The notes under the pieces are model-generated. The model was not told where the DNA came from, made no database searches, and saw nothing but the letters and a program-made list of their open reading frames with translations. Positions 9,019 through 18,034 of a DNA stretch of 64,000 nucleotides are shown piece by piece. The stretch is taken from positions 124,001-188,000 of the forward strand of contig NZ_LBIC01000010.1 of NCBI RefSeq assembly GCF_001005725.1, written 5' to 3'. This stretch comes from Sphingobium chungbukense (GTDB lineage Bacteria; Pseudomonadota; Alphaproteobacteria; Sphingomonadales; Sphingomonadaceae). The translations under genes and the position numbers were made by a program. The stretch's first letter is position 1. Each line of letters starts with the position of its first letter.

Positions 9019-9705
9019 TCAGGCCGCCTGCCGGATATCGTCCGCGTGCGCGGGGTAGGGGGCGAGGGCGGTGACACTCTCGACGCCGGCCAGTTCGCTC
9101 GCGAAACCGTGGTTCACGTCGCGGTGATGCGCTTCGTCGGCGCGCACCACCAGCACCACGTCGCGCAGGGTGGCGTCGGCAGGCAGCTTCCAATAATGCC
9201 GCGCGATTGCCGGCGCCGGCACGTTCGGGCTCCGCCCCTCGTCGATTTCCTTGAGATAATGCGTGTAGCTGATCACCGCCTCTTCCTCGAAATAGCCGAC
9301 GATGCGGTGGGCCGTCCGAGGGCTGACCAGATAGAGCGCGAAGAAGGCGAGGTAGAACACCCACTGGACGCCGAGGACGACCAGCCGCTCGAACAGGGTG
9401 GGCTTGGCGATCTCGATAAAGGTCATGAGGTGCATACGCTCATTCTCCGCTTCCTCCATGAGGGTGCGGATCCAGCCCTTGTCGTCGCACATGCGGCGCA
9501 GGCACTTGAGATGGTTGATCGTGGCGCCAACCATGCCGGGCACCGCGGCGACCGTCTCCAGCACGATGGCGCGATGGCCATAGCGTTTGGCAAAGAAAGT
9601 GTCGGCGCACCAGCGCAACACCTTGGTGAAGCCCAGCGCGATATGATCGCGGAAATCTCGCGGTTTGTGATGCACGGTGAGATCGACGAGCGGGATGTCG
9701 GTCAT
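9019..9705 (-). CDS. aox: Alternative oxidase, NO- and cyanide-insensitive quinol oxidase
   Basis: A 228-residue di-iron alternative oxidase that passes electrons from ubiquinol to oxygen without pumping protons. The iron ligands are all present: Glu50 in LETVAAVPG, Glu89 and His92 in ENERMH, a glutamate near 141 in YFEEEA, and Glu191 with His194 in RADEAHH. Bacterial AOX lacks the plant regulatory N-terminus, as here. Known AOX enzymes resist NO and cyanide, and AOX of Vibrio fischeri is controlled by NsrR. The gene overlaps the upstream globin gene by 4 bases and is followed by DUF1971 and hmp. Its role is probably to keep respiration running when NO blocks haem-copper oxidases such as the Cyo enzyme encoded at 59.5-63.4 kb. 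Confidence 0.95.
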   Translation of the reverse strand: MTDIPLVDLTVHHKPRDFRDHIALGFTKVLRWCADTFFAKRYGHRAIVLETVAAVPGMVGATINHLKCLRRMCDDKGWIRTLMEEAENERMHLMTFIEIAKPTLFERLVVLGVQWVFYLAFFALYLVSPRTAHRIVGYFEEEAVISYTHYLKEIDEGRSPNVPAPAIARHYWKLPADATLRDVVLVVRADEAHHRDVNHGFASELAGVESVTALAPYPAHADDIRQAA

Positions 9706-10136
9706 GGCAGGACACTCCTGTGGAGATGGTCCGTCGCTGGGGCGGGCCGGGAAATCGGCCGGGAATCCAGCCGGAAAAACAAGGCGAGCTGGAGGCTCTC
9801 TGCGATGCGCGCGGCCTTGGCCTGCAGCGCGACCGCGGCGTCCGGGGCCATCAATTCGTCAGTGGTCTCGGCCCATATCGCCAGCCAGCGTTCGAACAGC
9901 GCGGGTGTTAGACGATGCTGGTGCTTCCTGTGGGCGGGTAGGGGCTGCCCCTTGTAACGGCCGCTGGTCAGCATCACCGACGACCAGAAAGCAGCGAGCT
10001 TGTTGAGATGTTCGGGCCAATCGCCGATCGCATCATTGAAGATCGGGCCAAGCGCGGCGTCGGCGCGAACACGCTCGTAGAAGGCCTCGATCAGCCTTTC
10101 CAGCCCTGCTTCGTCGATCCCTGAGACGCCGTCCAC
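9702..10136 (-). CDS. Group III truncated haemoglobin
   Basis: A 144-residue globin of the truncated group III (Ctb-like) family, first gene of the NO operon. It shows the family's conserved FYERVRAD start helix, the [21 protein letters not shown] segment containing the proximal histidine (His69 or His72), and FERWLAIW. The C-terminus runs about 20 residues beyond the fold with an Arg/Pro-rich tail. Group III globins bind O2 and NO; the best studied, in Campylobacter, is NO-induced. The gene faces nsrR across a 110-bp region with two NsrR-like sites. Confidence 0.9.
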   Translation of the reverse strand: MDGVSGIDEAGLERLIEAFYERVRADAALGPIFNDAIGDWPEHLNKLAAFWSSVMLTSGRYKGQPLPAHRKHQHRLTPALFERWLAIWAETTDELMAPDAAVALQAKAARIAESLQLALFFRLDSRPISRPAPATDHLHRSVLP

Positions 10137-10149
10137 GACTCACGCTCCA

Positions 10150-10172
10150 ATCATGTATCTGGGATGCATCTA
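10150..10172. promoter_or_regulatory. NsrR-like operator, site 1
   Basis: The sequence fits the known NsrR layout of two 11-bp half-sites in inverted orientation separated by one base (consensus half AAGATGCATTT). The left half ATCATGTATCT matches 8 of 11 positions and the right half GGATGCATCTA matches 8 of 11. It lies immediately upstream of the globin-aox-hmp operon, just before the globin start at 10136, so binding would repress that operon in the absence of NO. Confidence 0.6.
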
Positions 10173-10186
10173 TCCCTTGGCTCTGA

Positions 10187-10209
10187 AACATGCAATGAGA
10201 ATACCTAAT
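10187..10209. promoter_or_regulatory. NsrR-like operator, weaker site 2
   Basis: A second 11-1-11 arrangement lies nearer to nsrR. The left half AACATGCAATG matches 8 of 11 consensus positions, and the right half GAATACCTAAT matches only about 6. It may allow autoregulation of nsrR at 10247. It is weaker than the first site and could be chance. Confidence 0.35.
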
Positions 10210-10246
10210 TAAACGCGAGCCGATTTCCGGCCTGGCTGGAGCACGC

Positions 10247-10705
10247 ATGAAGCTGACGCTGTTCACGGATTATTCGATGCGCGTGCTGCTCCATCTGGCG
10301 GCGCGCCCCGAACGCCTGTGTTCGATCGCGGAGGTCGCTCGGGCTTATGACATCTCGCAGAATCACCTGATGAAGGTCGTCAATGAGTTGGCGCGCTCGG
10401 GCTATGTCGAGACCGTGCGCGGACGCTTTGGGGGCATCCGACTCGGTAAGGCTCCTGAAGAGATCAATATCGGCGCGCTGGTCCGCCACACCGAGGACGG
10501 CTTCGACCTGGTCGATTGCGGGAGCTGCGTGATCGCGCCGGCCTGTGGACTGACCGGTGTCCTGAAAGAGGCGCTATCCGCATTTCTCGGCGTGCTGGAT
10601 CGTTATACGCTGGCGGACCTGATGACCAAGCGTGAGGATCTCGGACGTTTGCTGGCGCAGATGAGTTCCTCTTCGATAACCGCCACGCCTCCACCGCCCC
10701 TCTAG
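10247..10705 (+). CDS. nsrR: Rrf2-family NO sensor NsrR
   Basis: A 152-residue Rrf2 regulator of the NsrR type, an iron-sulphur repressor that releases DNA when NO reacts with its cluster. The winged helix spans roughly residues 1-65. Three cysteines sit in one segment (Cys91, Cys94 and Cys100 in CGSCVIAPAC), and Asp8 in TDYS matches the additional cluster ligand described for Streptomyces NsrR. The gene is divergent from the globin-aox-DUF1971-hmp-CopD operon, which together with the NsrR-like sites between them supports the assignment over IscR or RirA. Confidence 0.9.
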   Translation: MKLTLFTDYSMRVLLHLAARPERLCSIAEVARAYDISQNHLMKVVNELARSGYVETVRGRFGGIRLGKAPEEINIGALVRHTEDGFDLVDCGSCVIAPACGLTGVLKEALSAFLGVLDRYTLADLMTKREDLGRLLAQMSSSSITATPPPPL

Positions 10706-10752
10706 ATCACGCCGCTCTTGGTTCACTGGCTGGATCACTCCGAATTATCCAT

Positions 10753-10778
10753 GTAACCAGCGCGTAACCTTGAGCGTC
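10753..10778 (+). promoter_or_regulatory. Possible ECF-type promoter before sigma gene
   Basis: GTAACC at 10753-10758 and CGTC at 10775-10778 are separated by 16 bases, a spacing typical of ECF sigma promoters. GTAACC recurs at 10764. It would permit autoregulation of the downstream sigma gene. This is based on spacing and shape only. Confidence 0.25.
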
Positions 10779-10840
10779 GAAACCGCCGCATCGTTGGGGC
10801 CCGATTCTGCTGGCTGCCCGCGACGGGAGCTTTCGGCGCC

Positions 10841-11350
10841 ATGAAGGAGCTGACGCACGACGCCATAGAAGATCTCTACCGGTCGGAGAGCCGCCGGCTG
10901 GTTCGCGCCCTGCGCCATCGCTACGCGCAGGGCGAGGCCGAGGATCTCGCCCAGGAAGGTTTCCTTCGACTCCTTCGCTACTGCAAGGGCAGAGTCGTCA
11001 CGAACGCGAAAGCGCTTCTCTACACCGCAGCCTTCAACCTGGCGCGTAACCGGCGATGGCGTCCTTTTGCTTTCGCATCGCTCGACAGCGTCGGCGCGGA
11101 CCCGATCCCAGACTGGCGTAATCACGCGCAGGAAGCAGAGGCGCGGGACGAACTGCGACACATCGCAGCGATCCTCGCGACCCTGCCACCACTCACGCGG
11201 AGCGTCTTCATCCTTCATCGGATAGATGAACTGTCCTATGCCGTGATCGCCGAACAACTCGATGTAACGATCGCCACCGTCCGGTACCATCTGACAAAAG
11301 CGATCGTACGGCTTGCAGAAGATCAGCGCGAAACCGATGCCAACCTCTAG
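10841..11350 (+). CDS. ECF RNA polymerase sigma factor (FecI-like)
   Basis: A 169-residue ECF sigma factor with region 2 at roughly residues 10-75 (LVRALRHRYAQ, EDLAQEGFLRLLRY) and region 4 at about 105-160 (LATLPPLTRSVFILHRIDELSYAVIAEQL). It would direct polymerase to the receptor operon after a signal passes from the TonB-dependent receptor through the FecR-like protein. It overlaps the fecR-like gene by 14 bases, the usual translational coupling for this pair. Confidence 0.9.
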   Translation: MKELTHDAIEDLYRSESRRLVRALRHRYAQGEAEDLAQEGFLRLLRYCKGRVVTNAKALLYTAAFNLARNRRWRPFAFASLDSVGADPIPDWRNHAQEAEARDELRHIAAILATLPPLTRSVFILHRIDELSYAVIAEQLDVTIATVRYHLTKAIVRLAEDQRETDANL

Positions 11351-12278
11351 CGCCGCGCCCGTCGAGACCCACCGGCTTGAGCAGGCGGCCGACTGGCTGT
11401 TGCGTCTCCGCGAGGATCAGGGATGCGAGACGGAGTTTCTCGCCTGGCTGGCTGCTGATGAACGCAATGCCGTGGCCTATGACGCGGTCGATGGTGCATG
11501 GTCGTCGCCGACACTCAGCCGCGCGGATGCTAAGACGCGACGTGTTCTTCTCGGCCAGGAACGCAAGCTGCCAGCGCGATCGCTGGCGCTGGGATTGGCG
11601 CTCTGCATCACCGTCGGCGGCGCGATCGGGGTTCAGAGCCAAAAGCACGACTACCGCTATGCGGCGAGCAATGGGCGCATCGAGTTCGTCCGCCTCGATG
11701 ACGGCTCCTCGCTCTATCTCGACGCCCGAAGCGTCGTCCAGGTTCACTACAGCCTCTTTGGTCGGAGCATCGAGCTTCAGCACGGCTCCGCCTTTGTCGA
11801 TGTCCAGCATGAATGGTGGCGCAACTTCACCGTCAGCTCGAAGGGCGTCGCGGTCCGGGCGCTCGGCACAAGGTACAGCGTCACCCAGATGGTCGATGGC
11901 CAGCGCGTCAGCGTCTATCGCGGTCGGGTCGGCGTGCGCGCTGCGCAGGGCAATCTCGAGCAATCGCTCAACGCCGGAAAAACGCTCCTGATCAACGCCG
12001 AGGGAAGGGTCGAGGAACGCGATCTGGGTACGCGCCCCTCGCCGGACTGGATGCGCGGCCGGATCGAGCTGGACGGTGACAGTCTCGAGCAGGCGATCGC
12101 CCAGTTCAATCGCTATTCGCGCGAGCCGATCGTGCTCGCCGATCCGACCTTGCGTCGCATTCCGCTGTCTGGTGGCTTCGAGGCGCATGACACCACCGCC
12201 TTCCTCAAGGCGGTCGAGGCGATCACTGGTGCCCATGTCAGACGCGAGGCGGCCGGAGGCTGGCGGATCGGGGGGTAA
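11337..12278 (+). CDS. FecR-type anti-sigma/signal transducer
   Basis: A 313-residue inner-membrane protein of the FecR family, which senses receptor occupancy in the periplasm and controls the sigma factor. The N-terminal DUF4880-like region (EQAADWLLRLRED to DAVDGAW) contacts sigma. One membrane segment near residue 85 (LALGLALCITVGGAIGV) follows, then the periplasmic FecR domain and a C-terminal STN-like stretch. ATG at 11337 is preferred over the upstream TTG at 11313. The gene lies between the sigma factor gene and the STN-bearing receptor gene, the classic order. Confidence 0.9.
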   Translation: MPTSSAAPVETHRLEQAADWLLRLREDQGCETEFLAWLAADERNAVAYDAVDGAWSSPTLSRADAKTRRVLLGQERKLPARSLALGLALCITVGGAIGVQSQKHDYRYAASNGRIEFVRLDDGSSLYLDARSVVQVHYSLFGRSIELQHGSAFVDVQHEWWRNFTVSSKGVAVRALGTRYSVTQMVDGQRVSVYRGRVGVRAAQGNLEQSLNAGKTLLINAEGRVEERDLGTRPSPDWMRGRIELDGDSLEQAIAQFNRYSREPIVLADPTLRRIPLSGGFEAHDTTAFLKAVEAITGAHVRREAAGGWRIGG

Positions 12279-12305
12279 CTGCCAAGCTCCAAGGTCCGCC
12301 ACCTA

Positions 12306-12320
12306 GGCAGCGTGGCTGCC
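12306..12320 (+). terminator. Small hairpin between fecR and receptor gene
   Basis: GGCAGC and GCTGCC pair around GTG 28 bases after the fecR stop and 108 bases before the receptor start. There is no strong T-run, so it may be a weak terminator or attenuator that separates the regulatory pair from the receptor. Confidence 0.3.
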
Positions 12321-12427
12321 GTCGAAATTTATTCTGCTGCACTACAGCACAAACCGAATTGGTCGAGGTCTCCCCTCTGAACGGCCAGCAAACGTGCTTG
12401 CCGGCCCAGGGTTTGAGGGAGAAACCA

Positions 12428-15400
12428 ATGCTGGCCAGAAACGCCGCGCGCTTGATGTCCGGGGGAATGCTTGTCGCCCTATCGGCCGTTGCCCTGGTTC
12501 CGAGCGCGTACGCCCAACAGGCGGAGCGAAGAACCTATGAGATCGCACCACAATCGCTCGATGGCGCGCTCGCTGCGTTTCGCCAGCAGAGCGGCCTCAA
12601 CCTCCTCTATCGGACGGACACGGTGCAAGGAATCTCCAGCCGCGGCTTCAAGGGACGCGGATCGCCCGAGCAGGTGCTTGCCGCCTTGCTGGAGGGGACA
12701 TCCGCTTCGTTCCGCAAGGTCGGCAAGAACAGCTTTTCGATCGTGATCCGGCCGCGAGCGGCACTGACGATCTCAAGCCGCTCGCCGAGCGCCGCGCCGA
12801 GGCTGACGGCACAATCGGTCGATCCGGCCGCGGCCGAAGGCGGGGAGCCGGCCGAAGACATCGTCGTGACCGGTTCGCGGATCGCCCGGCCGAGGAACGA
12901 CACGCCCGTGCCGATCACCGTGGTGGGATCTGCCGATCTCGCCAACTCAGCTGCGGTCAACCTCGCCGACCTGTTACAGGAATTCCCGGCGTTCGGTGTC
13001 GGCCTTGGTAACGCCAACACATTCCGCAGCGGTGACGCGGGCGCGGCGTTCGTCAACCTTCGCGGACTCGGGACCAATCGCAGCCTCACCCTCGTGAACG
13101 GCCGGCGGAGGGTCTCGGGGTCAAGCAGTTCCTCCGCGGTCGACATCAACACCATCCCGCCGTCGATGATCGAGCGTGTCGAGATTATCACCGGCGGCGC
13201 ATCGGCGGTCTATGGCGCAGACGCGGTCAGCGGCGTCGTCAACATCATCACCAAGCGCAACACCGAGGGCGTGGAATTGTCCGCGCGCGGCGGCATGAGC
13301 CAGCATGGCGGGGCGAACAATGCGGCGCTCGGTTTCTATGGCGGAACCCACTTCGCCGACGGGCGCGGCTTCATCAATTTCGGTGCCGCCTATACGACGA
13401 GCGGCCGGCTGCGTTCGAGGCAGCGCGATTTCGGCCAGTATCGTGTCGCCACCGACGCCAACCCGGCCAACACCGGGCCGAACGACGGTATTCCGAACCA
13501 GATCACCCTGGTCAATCTCAACGACACCTACGTCACCTATGACGCCAATATGTTCGTCGGTGGGAAGACCTATGTTTATGGCGCGAACGGGCTGCAGCCG
13601 CTCGGCGGCAAGATTGTCCGGCCGGGTTCGCTCGGTTCGGTGATTGGCGATACGGGTGCGAGCTATGCGGACTGGATCGAGCTTCGTTCGCCGTCCGAAG
13701 TGATCTCTCTGCGCAGCGACCTGAGCTACGAGATTACCCCAGGGGTCTCGGCTTTCCTGGAGGGAGAATTCTCCAAGACCTATTCGAAGAGCCTCGAGCA
13801 ATATTACCGGTTCGACGAGCGGACCATCTGGTTCAACGGACTGGGCGGTCCGCAGATCGCACGCGACAACATATTCCTGCCCGCGTCGGTCGGCGCGCTG
13901 ATGGATGCGAACAAGCTCCAGAAGCTGCCCGTTCGCCGGGCGATGAAAGAGTTAGGCGACCTCGACAACATCCACGATCGCCATAGCTGGACGATCGTCG
14001 CGGGCCTGGAAGGCAAGCTGGTCGATCGCTTCGACTGGCGCGTGTCCTATCAGCGGGGCGAATATAACGACAATTTCACCTTCAAGAACATGCTGATCGG
14101 ACAGAATTTCCTCTATTCCGTCGATGCAATTGCCGGACCCGATGGAAAACCCATGTGTCGCAACGCAGCAGCCCGCGCGGCAGGATGCGTTCCGTTCAAT
14201 ATCTTCGCACGCGATGACCTCACCCAGGCCCAGCGCGACTATTTCGTTCGCGACCGACTCCAGACGATCAAGAACGTGCAGGAGGTGGTGTCGGGCCAGA
14301 TCACAGGCACACTGTTCGACCTGCCTGCCGGCCCGCTCGCCTTCGCGGTGGGGGGCGAGCATCGACGCGAGAAGCTCGTCACGCACGATGACGGCCTGTC
14401 GCTCTCCCATGCGATCGACTTCATAGGCCTGGCCGTGCCGCGCCAGCCGATCGACAAGGGCTTCACGGTCAATGAAGGCTATGGCGAGCTGCGCGTCCCG
14501 ATCCTGCGCGATCACCGTTTGTTGGGGTCGCTCGAGGCGGAAGGCGCGCTTCGCATTTCAGACTATAGTTCGATCGGTCGGACCACGACCTGGAATGCCG
14601 CCGGCACATGGGCGCCGATCCGCCAGGTCCGACTGCGGGCATCCTGGGCGCGTTCGGTTCGCGCGCCCAACCTCGTCGAGCTCTACGGACCCAGATCGAT
14701 ATCGATCGTCAACTTCGTCGATCCCTGCGATGCGCCGCGGCTCGGCGAGACGACCAACCGTCGCGCCAATTGCGCCGCGCTCGGCGTCCCGGCAAACTTC
14801 CGCGACACCTTCGTTGGAACAACCGTGACGAGCGGCGGCAATCCGGACCTGAAAGCCGAGACCTCGAACAGCTTCAGCGTCGGCGGTGCCGTGAATTTCG
14901 GGCCCCTCAATGCCTCGATCGACTATTTCCATATCAAGCTCGCCGATGCTGTGACGTCCTTCGCAGCCGATGCGATCGCGACCCGTTGTGTCGATGCGAA
15001 GACGATCGACAATATCTTCTGCAAGTCGATCAAGATCGACACGGACGGCAGCCTGATTGCAATCAACAGCTCGCTCCTGAACGTGGCGCGTCAGGAAACC
15101 CAAGGTATCGACTTCGCCCTGGACTATGCGCGCCAGGTCGGTCCGGGAACGCTGCGCATCGGCGGGACGGCGACGTTACTGCTTCAGCTCGAACTCCAAA
15201 CCGACCCCAACGATCCGAACACGTTGGTGATCCAGGATGGACGCTTCAGCAATCCGCGCTGGCTCGCACGGCAATTTGCCGAATACCAGATTGGTCGCGT
15301 CTCGGCCCGTATCGAAAATCAATTCATCAGCAAGTCGATGATCGATCCGCAGGCGAGCAAGGAGACCTATGACCTGCCGACGGTGAGCGCTCGCGTCTAT

Positions 15401-15586
15401 ACCGACCTCACCCTAGGCTATAAGCTCGGCCGCACTTATACCTTCCGGGCCGGTATCAATAATCTGCTCGACGTCGAACCGCCTTTTACTGCATCCACCT
15501 ATCTCGGAGGGGGCATCAATGGTAGCGCGGTGCGCTACGACAATGTCGGCCGCTTCTTCTTCCTGGGCGTCGAGGCGAAGTTTTAA
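12428..15586 (+). CDS. TonB-dependent receptor with N-terminal STN signalling domain
   Basis: An outer-membrane receptor of 1052 residues. The start at 12428 is supported by GAGGGAG upstream. A signal peptide ends near ...SAYAQQ. The STN domain follows (about residues 35-110, RTYEIAPQSLDGALAAF), which reports ligand binding to FecR. A TonB-box-like DIVVTGSR comes next, then the plug, and a 22-strand barrel ending in the terminal phenylalanine of GVEAKF. This is the large family typical of sphingomonads; ligands include iron chelates and carbohydrates or other large molecules. The paired secreted gene directly downstream suggests a substrate-specific system, but the ligand is not known. Confidence 0.95.
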   Translation: MLARNAARLMSGGMLVALSAVALVPSAYAQQAERRTYEIAPQSLDGALAAFRQQSGLNLLYRTDTVQGISSRGFKGRGSPEQVLAALLEGTSASFRKVGKNSFSIVIRPRAALTISSRSPSAAPRLTAQSVDPAAAEGGEPAEDIVVTGSRIARPRNDTPVPITVVGSADLANSAAVNLADLLQEFPAFGVGLGNANTFRSGDAGAAFVNLRGLGTNRSLTLVNGRRRVSGSSSSSAVDINTIPPSMIERVEIITGGASAVYGADAVSGVVNIITKRNTEGVELSARGGMSQHGGANNAALGFYGGTHFADGRGFINFGAAYTTSGRLRSRQRDFGQYRVATDANPANTGPNDGIPNQITLVNLNDTYVTYDANMFVGGKTYVYGANGLQPLGGKIVRPGSLGSVIGDTGASYADWIELRSPSEVISLRSDLSYEITPGVSAFLEGEFSKTYSKSLEQYYRFDERTIWFNGLGGPQIARDNIFLPASVGALMDANKLQKLPVRRAMKELGDLDNIHDRHSWTIVAGLEGKLVDRFDWRVSYQRGEYNDNFTFKNMLIGQNFLYSVDAIAGPDGKPMCRNAAARAAGCVPFNIFARDDLTQAQRDYFVRDRLQTIKNVQEVVSGQITGTLFDLPAGPLAFAVGGEHRREKLVTHDDGLSLSHAIDFIGLAVPRQPIDKGFTVNEGYGELRVPILRDHRLLGSLEAEGALRISDYSSIGRTTTWNAAGTWAPIRQVRLRASWARSVRAPNLVELYGPRSISIVNFVDPCDAPRLGETTNRRANCAALGVPANFRDTFVGTTVTSGGNPDLKAETSNSFSVGGAVNFGPLNASIDYFHIKLADAVTSFAADAIATRCVDAKTIDNIFCKSIKIDTDGSLIAINSSLLNVARQETQGIDFALDYARQVGPGTLRIGGTATLLLQLELQTDPNDPNTLVIQDGRFSNPRWLARQFAEYQIGRVSARIENQFISKSMIDPQASKETYDLPTVSARVYTDLTLGYKLGRTYTFRAGINNLLDVEPPFTASTYLGGGINGSAVRYDNVGRFFFLGVEAKF

Positions 15587-15589
15587 CCG

Positions 15590-16840
15590 ATGCGGCCAGC
15601 TCTCCTCTTCGCGGCGGCGCTGATCACCGGAACGATCGCGCCCGCCGAGACAGCTTATGCCCAGCGGGCGGTAACCCCAGTCGTCGTCGGCTCGCCCTTC
15701 GAGGAGCGCTGGCCCGAGGCGCCCTATCCACGAAACATCTGGACGATGCAGGTGTTCGACGGTCGGTTGTTTCTCGGTGCCGGCAACAGTTCCAATTTCG
15801 ATCCGTCCCCCAATGCTGGGCCCGTGCCTGTCGTCTCCTATGACGGCAAGCGCTTCCACACCGAGTTCTCGGTCGATGAGGAGCAGATCGCCCAATATTA
15901 TCCCGACGGTCATGTCCTCCTCATTCCCGGCCATGACAGCCGGGATGACTGGTCGTTCGGCAACATGTATCGTCGTACCGATCGGCACTGGACGAAGGTG
16001 CGCAACGTCCCGCGCGGCCTCCACATCTACAGCGTGCAACGTTTCCACGGGCACCTGATCGCGGCGGGCGGTTCTTATGGTCAGCCGATCGACGCTTGGA
16101 TCTCAGGCGATGACGGCGCGAACTGGAAGCCCGCTGCGTTGCTTCCCGGACCGGTCAGCCGGGATGGGCAGGTTACGGGAGCGGCGCCGCTCGAAAGATT
16201 GGTCGGGAAAGGGTATTTCGGGCGCCTTTGGTCGCTCTTCGAACTCGGCGATGCGCTCTATGCAAGCGCCACCGCACCGATGCGCCCGGTTGGGGAAACG
16301 GGCGTGCAGACGGTCGCGTCGCTGTTCCAGTTTGACCCCGCGCAAGAGGGATTCATGCCGATCATCTTCGGCAGCAGCGTTCCGCTCTTTCCTGATCTTC
16401 AGGCAGGGGCGTCGGACAAGATCCCCCTCGTGCGACGCTGGGCGCGAATTGACGATCAGACGGTCTATATTGGCGGCTGGCAACACAACGACCACCAATG
16501 GCTTCCCTTTGGCGTCTATGCAGCAACTTCGCTCGAGCAGACCCGGCGCCTGCCGCTACCGGACGACCAGATCCCTTGGGACATCCTCGTGCACAAGAAT
16601 CGGCTCTACTGCCTGACCGCCAAATCGAAATCGGAGGGAGGCTATGCGGTCACGATCTTCCGGTTCGATCGCGCGCTCGAGCACGCGACGCCGATCCTCA
16701 CCTTCGCCGCGCCGACGTTCGCGCGTTCCTTCGCGGTGTTTCGCAGGCAATTCTATTTTGGCCTCGGGACGGAAACCGGGAAGAGCGTAAGACTATCCGA
16801 AGCGGCCGGTACGGTGCTTCGGACGTCTCTAATCCCTTAA
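15590..16840 (+). CDS. Secreted protein of unknown function, partner of TonB receptor
   Basis: I do not recognise a named family. The 416-residue product has a signal peptide (RPALLFAAALITGTIAPAE, cleavage near AYA-Q), so it is periplasmic or surface-exposed. Its body repeats short blade-like patterns containing W, D and G (for example GGSYGQP, WISGDDGANWKPA, YIGGWQHND), which suggests a beta-propeller. The phrase SGDDGANW resembles the Asp-box of sialidase-like and exo-alpha-type propellers. It begins 3 bases after the receptor stop, so it is the next gene of that operon and probably works on or with the receptor's ligand. Confidence 0.75.
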   Translation: MRPALLFAAALITGTIAPAETAYAQRAVTPVVVGSPFEERWPEAPYPRNIWTMQVFDGRLFLGAGNSSNFDPSPNAGPVPVVSYDGKRFHTEFSVDEEQIAQYYPDGHVLLIPGHDSRDDWSFGNMYRRTDRHWTKVRNVPRGLHIYSVQRFHGHLIAAGGSYGQPIDAWISGDDGANWKPAALLPGPVSRDGQVTGAAPLERLVGKGYFGRLWSLFELGDALYASATAPMRPVGETGVQTVASLFQFDPAQEGFMPIIFGSSVPLFPDLQAGASDKIPLVRRWARIDDQTVYIGGWQHNDHQWLPFGVYAATSLEQTRRLPLPDDQIPWDILVHKNRLYCLTAKSKSEGGYAVTIFRFDRALEHATPILTFAAPTFARSFAVFRRQFYFGLGTETGKSVRLSEAAGTVLRTSLIP

Positions 16841-16997
16841 GCCTCCTAAAGTGACAGGTACACATAAGCATCATTAAGATTGCCGGTCTGATTTATGCGA
16901 AACAGCCCATGCCTAGGCGATGCAGCCGCGTACTGCTCTGCAGCGCCCTATAGTCCGTCACAGACTCCTTTCTTCGAGAGCCCTGAAATCCGTAAAA

Positions 16998-17630
16998 TTA
17001 GATAGTGGACACCTGAGGCATGCCACGCCACGACGCAGCAGGCTCCGGAATTCGCATGAGCTTACGAATGTGGTTAGAGTTTTCTTGTGAAGTCAGTACC
17101 GTCAGCAATTCGAAGGCAACTTCAATCGCGGTGCCGGGTCCTGTAGAAGTAATAAGCATGCCGTCGACAACAACTGCCTCATCTACGAACTTCGCGCCAT
17201 AATGCTCGAGTTGTGCTCGCCTTTTACCGCCAATCTGGTGATAGATGGTAGCGCGCCGGCCTTTCAGCACGCCTGCGGCGCCAAGTGACAGAGATGCCAC
17301 GCATACGGATGCTACTGGCTGCTGCTTATCTGAGAACCTTCGGATAATGTCGCTGAACCGCTGAGATAGCGCGTCTTCATAAAAGCCAGCGCCTTCAAAC
17401 CCGCCAGGAACCGCTACTGCGTCGAAAGAATCTAGATCGAGCTCACCTACCAATGCCTGAGGAATAACAGAAAAGCCAAAAGTTGCCTTGAGTGGGGAGC
17501 GCAACCCTGCTGAGACGAGCTCGATCGGTTCCTCTCCATCAATATTGGCCCAGCCTAGAACATCGGTAAATCCCGCTGCCTCAAGCGGCTCGAAGCCATC
17601 GGCGAGAAGAAGCAACACACGCTTGGTCAT
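16998..17630 (-). CDS. DJ-1/PfpI family protein
   Basis: A 210-residue DJ-1/ThiJ/PfpI superfamily protein. The start has the conserved LLLADGFEPLEAAG, carrying the active-site-region glutamate, and the nucleophile elbow cysteine is in SVCVASLSLG near residue 110, with HQIGG later. Family members act as deglycases, chaperones or glyoxalase-type enzymes. The gene's base composition is noticeably lower in GC than its neighbours, and it is preceded by an AT-rich tract, which suggests separate acquisition. No operon partner is seen. Confidence 0.85.
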   Translation of the reverse strand: MTKRVLLLLADGFEPLEAAGFTDVLGWANIDGEEPIELVSAGLRSPLKATFGFSVIPQALVGELDLDSFDAVAVPGGFEGAGFYEDALSQRFSDIIRRFSDKQQPVASVCVASLSLGAAGVLKGRRATIYHQIGGKRRAQLEHYGAKFVDEAVVVDGMLITSTGPGTAIEVAFELLTVLTSQENSNHIRKLMRIPEPAASWRGMPQVSTI

Positions 17631-18034
17631 TGCGATCCTTTCCTTGAAGTGAATATACTTTTCCCGATGGAAACGTTTACACTGATCTCAGTAACCAATT
17701 ATCTGGCCGCTGCCTATAATTATAGTTTACGCCATAGGACGAATATATATATTAAATCGTCAAAATAATTTCTTAAAAGGTCACTGTGAATGATTTCATT
17801 CATGAAACTTTTACTACTTTAGATCCGATATCGGATTGATATTTTTTAATTTAAATCACCTCTACAATTGTAAAAAACTGAAGATCACTATGCAAACGTC
17901 AGCTATATTAGATTTAATACATGTTTCGATCTGCAGTCAGAAGATGCTGGAGCCGAAATATTAAATTCCGGATTCTGGAATAATACTCGATAATTGCGAA
18001 TAGACGGTGAGGAAAATGAAGTGCATTTCGCTCC
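17631..18034. other. AT-rich intergenic tract upstream of DJ-1 gene
   Basis: About 400 bp with no convincing gene, far richer in A and T than the rest of the window. It includes the perfect palindrome ATCCGATATCGGAT at 17823-17836 and a smaller dyad, ATTCC and GGAAT, at 17965-17981. Either could be a regulator site for the DJ-1 gene. The composition suggests foreign DNA. Confidence 0.5.
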
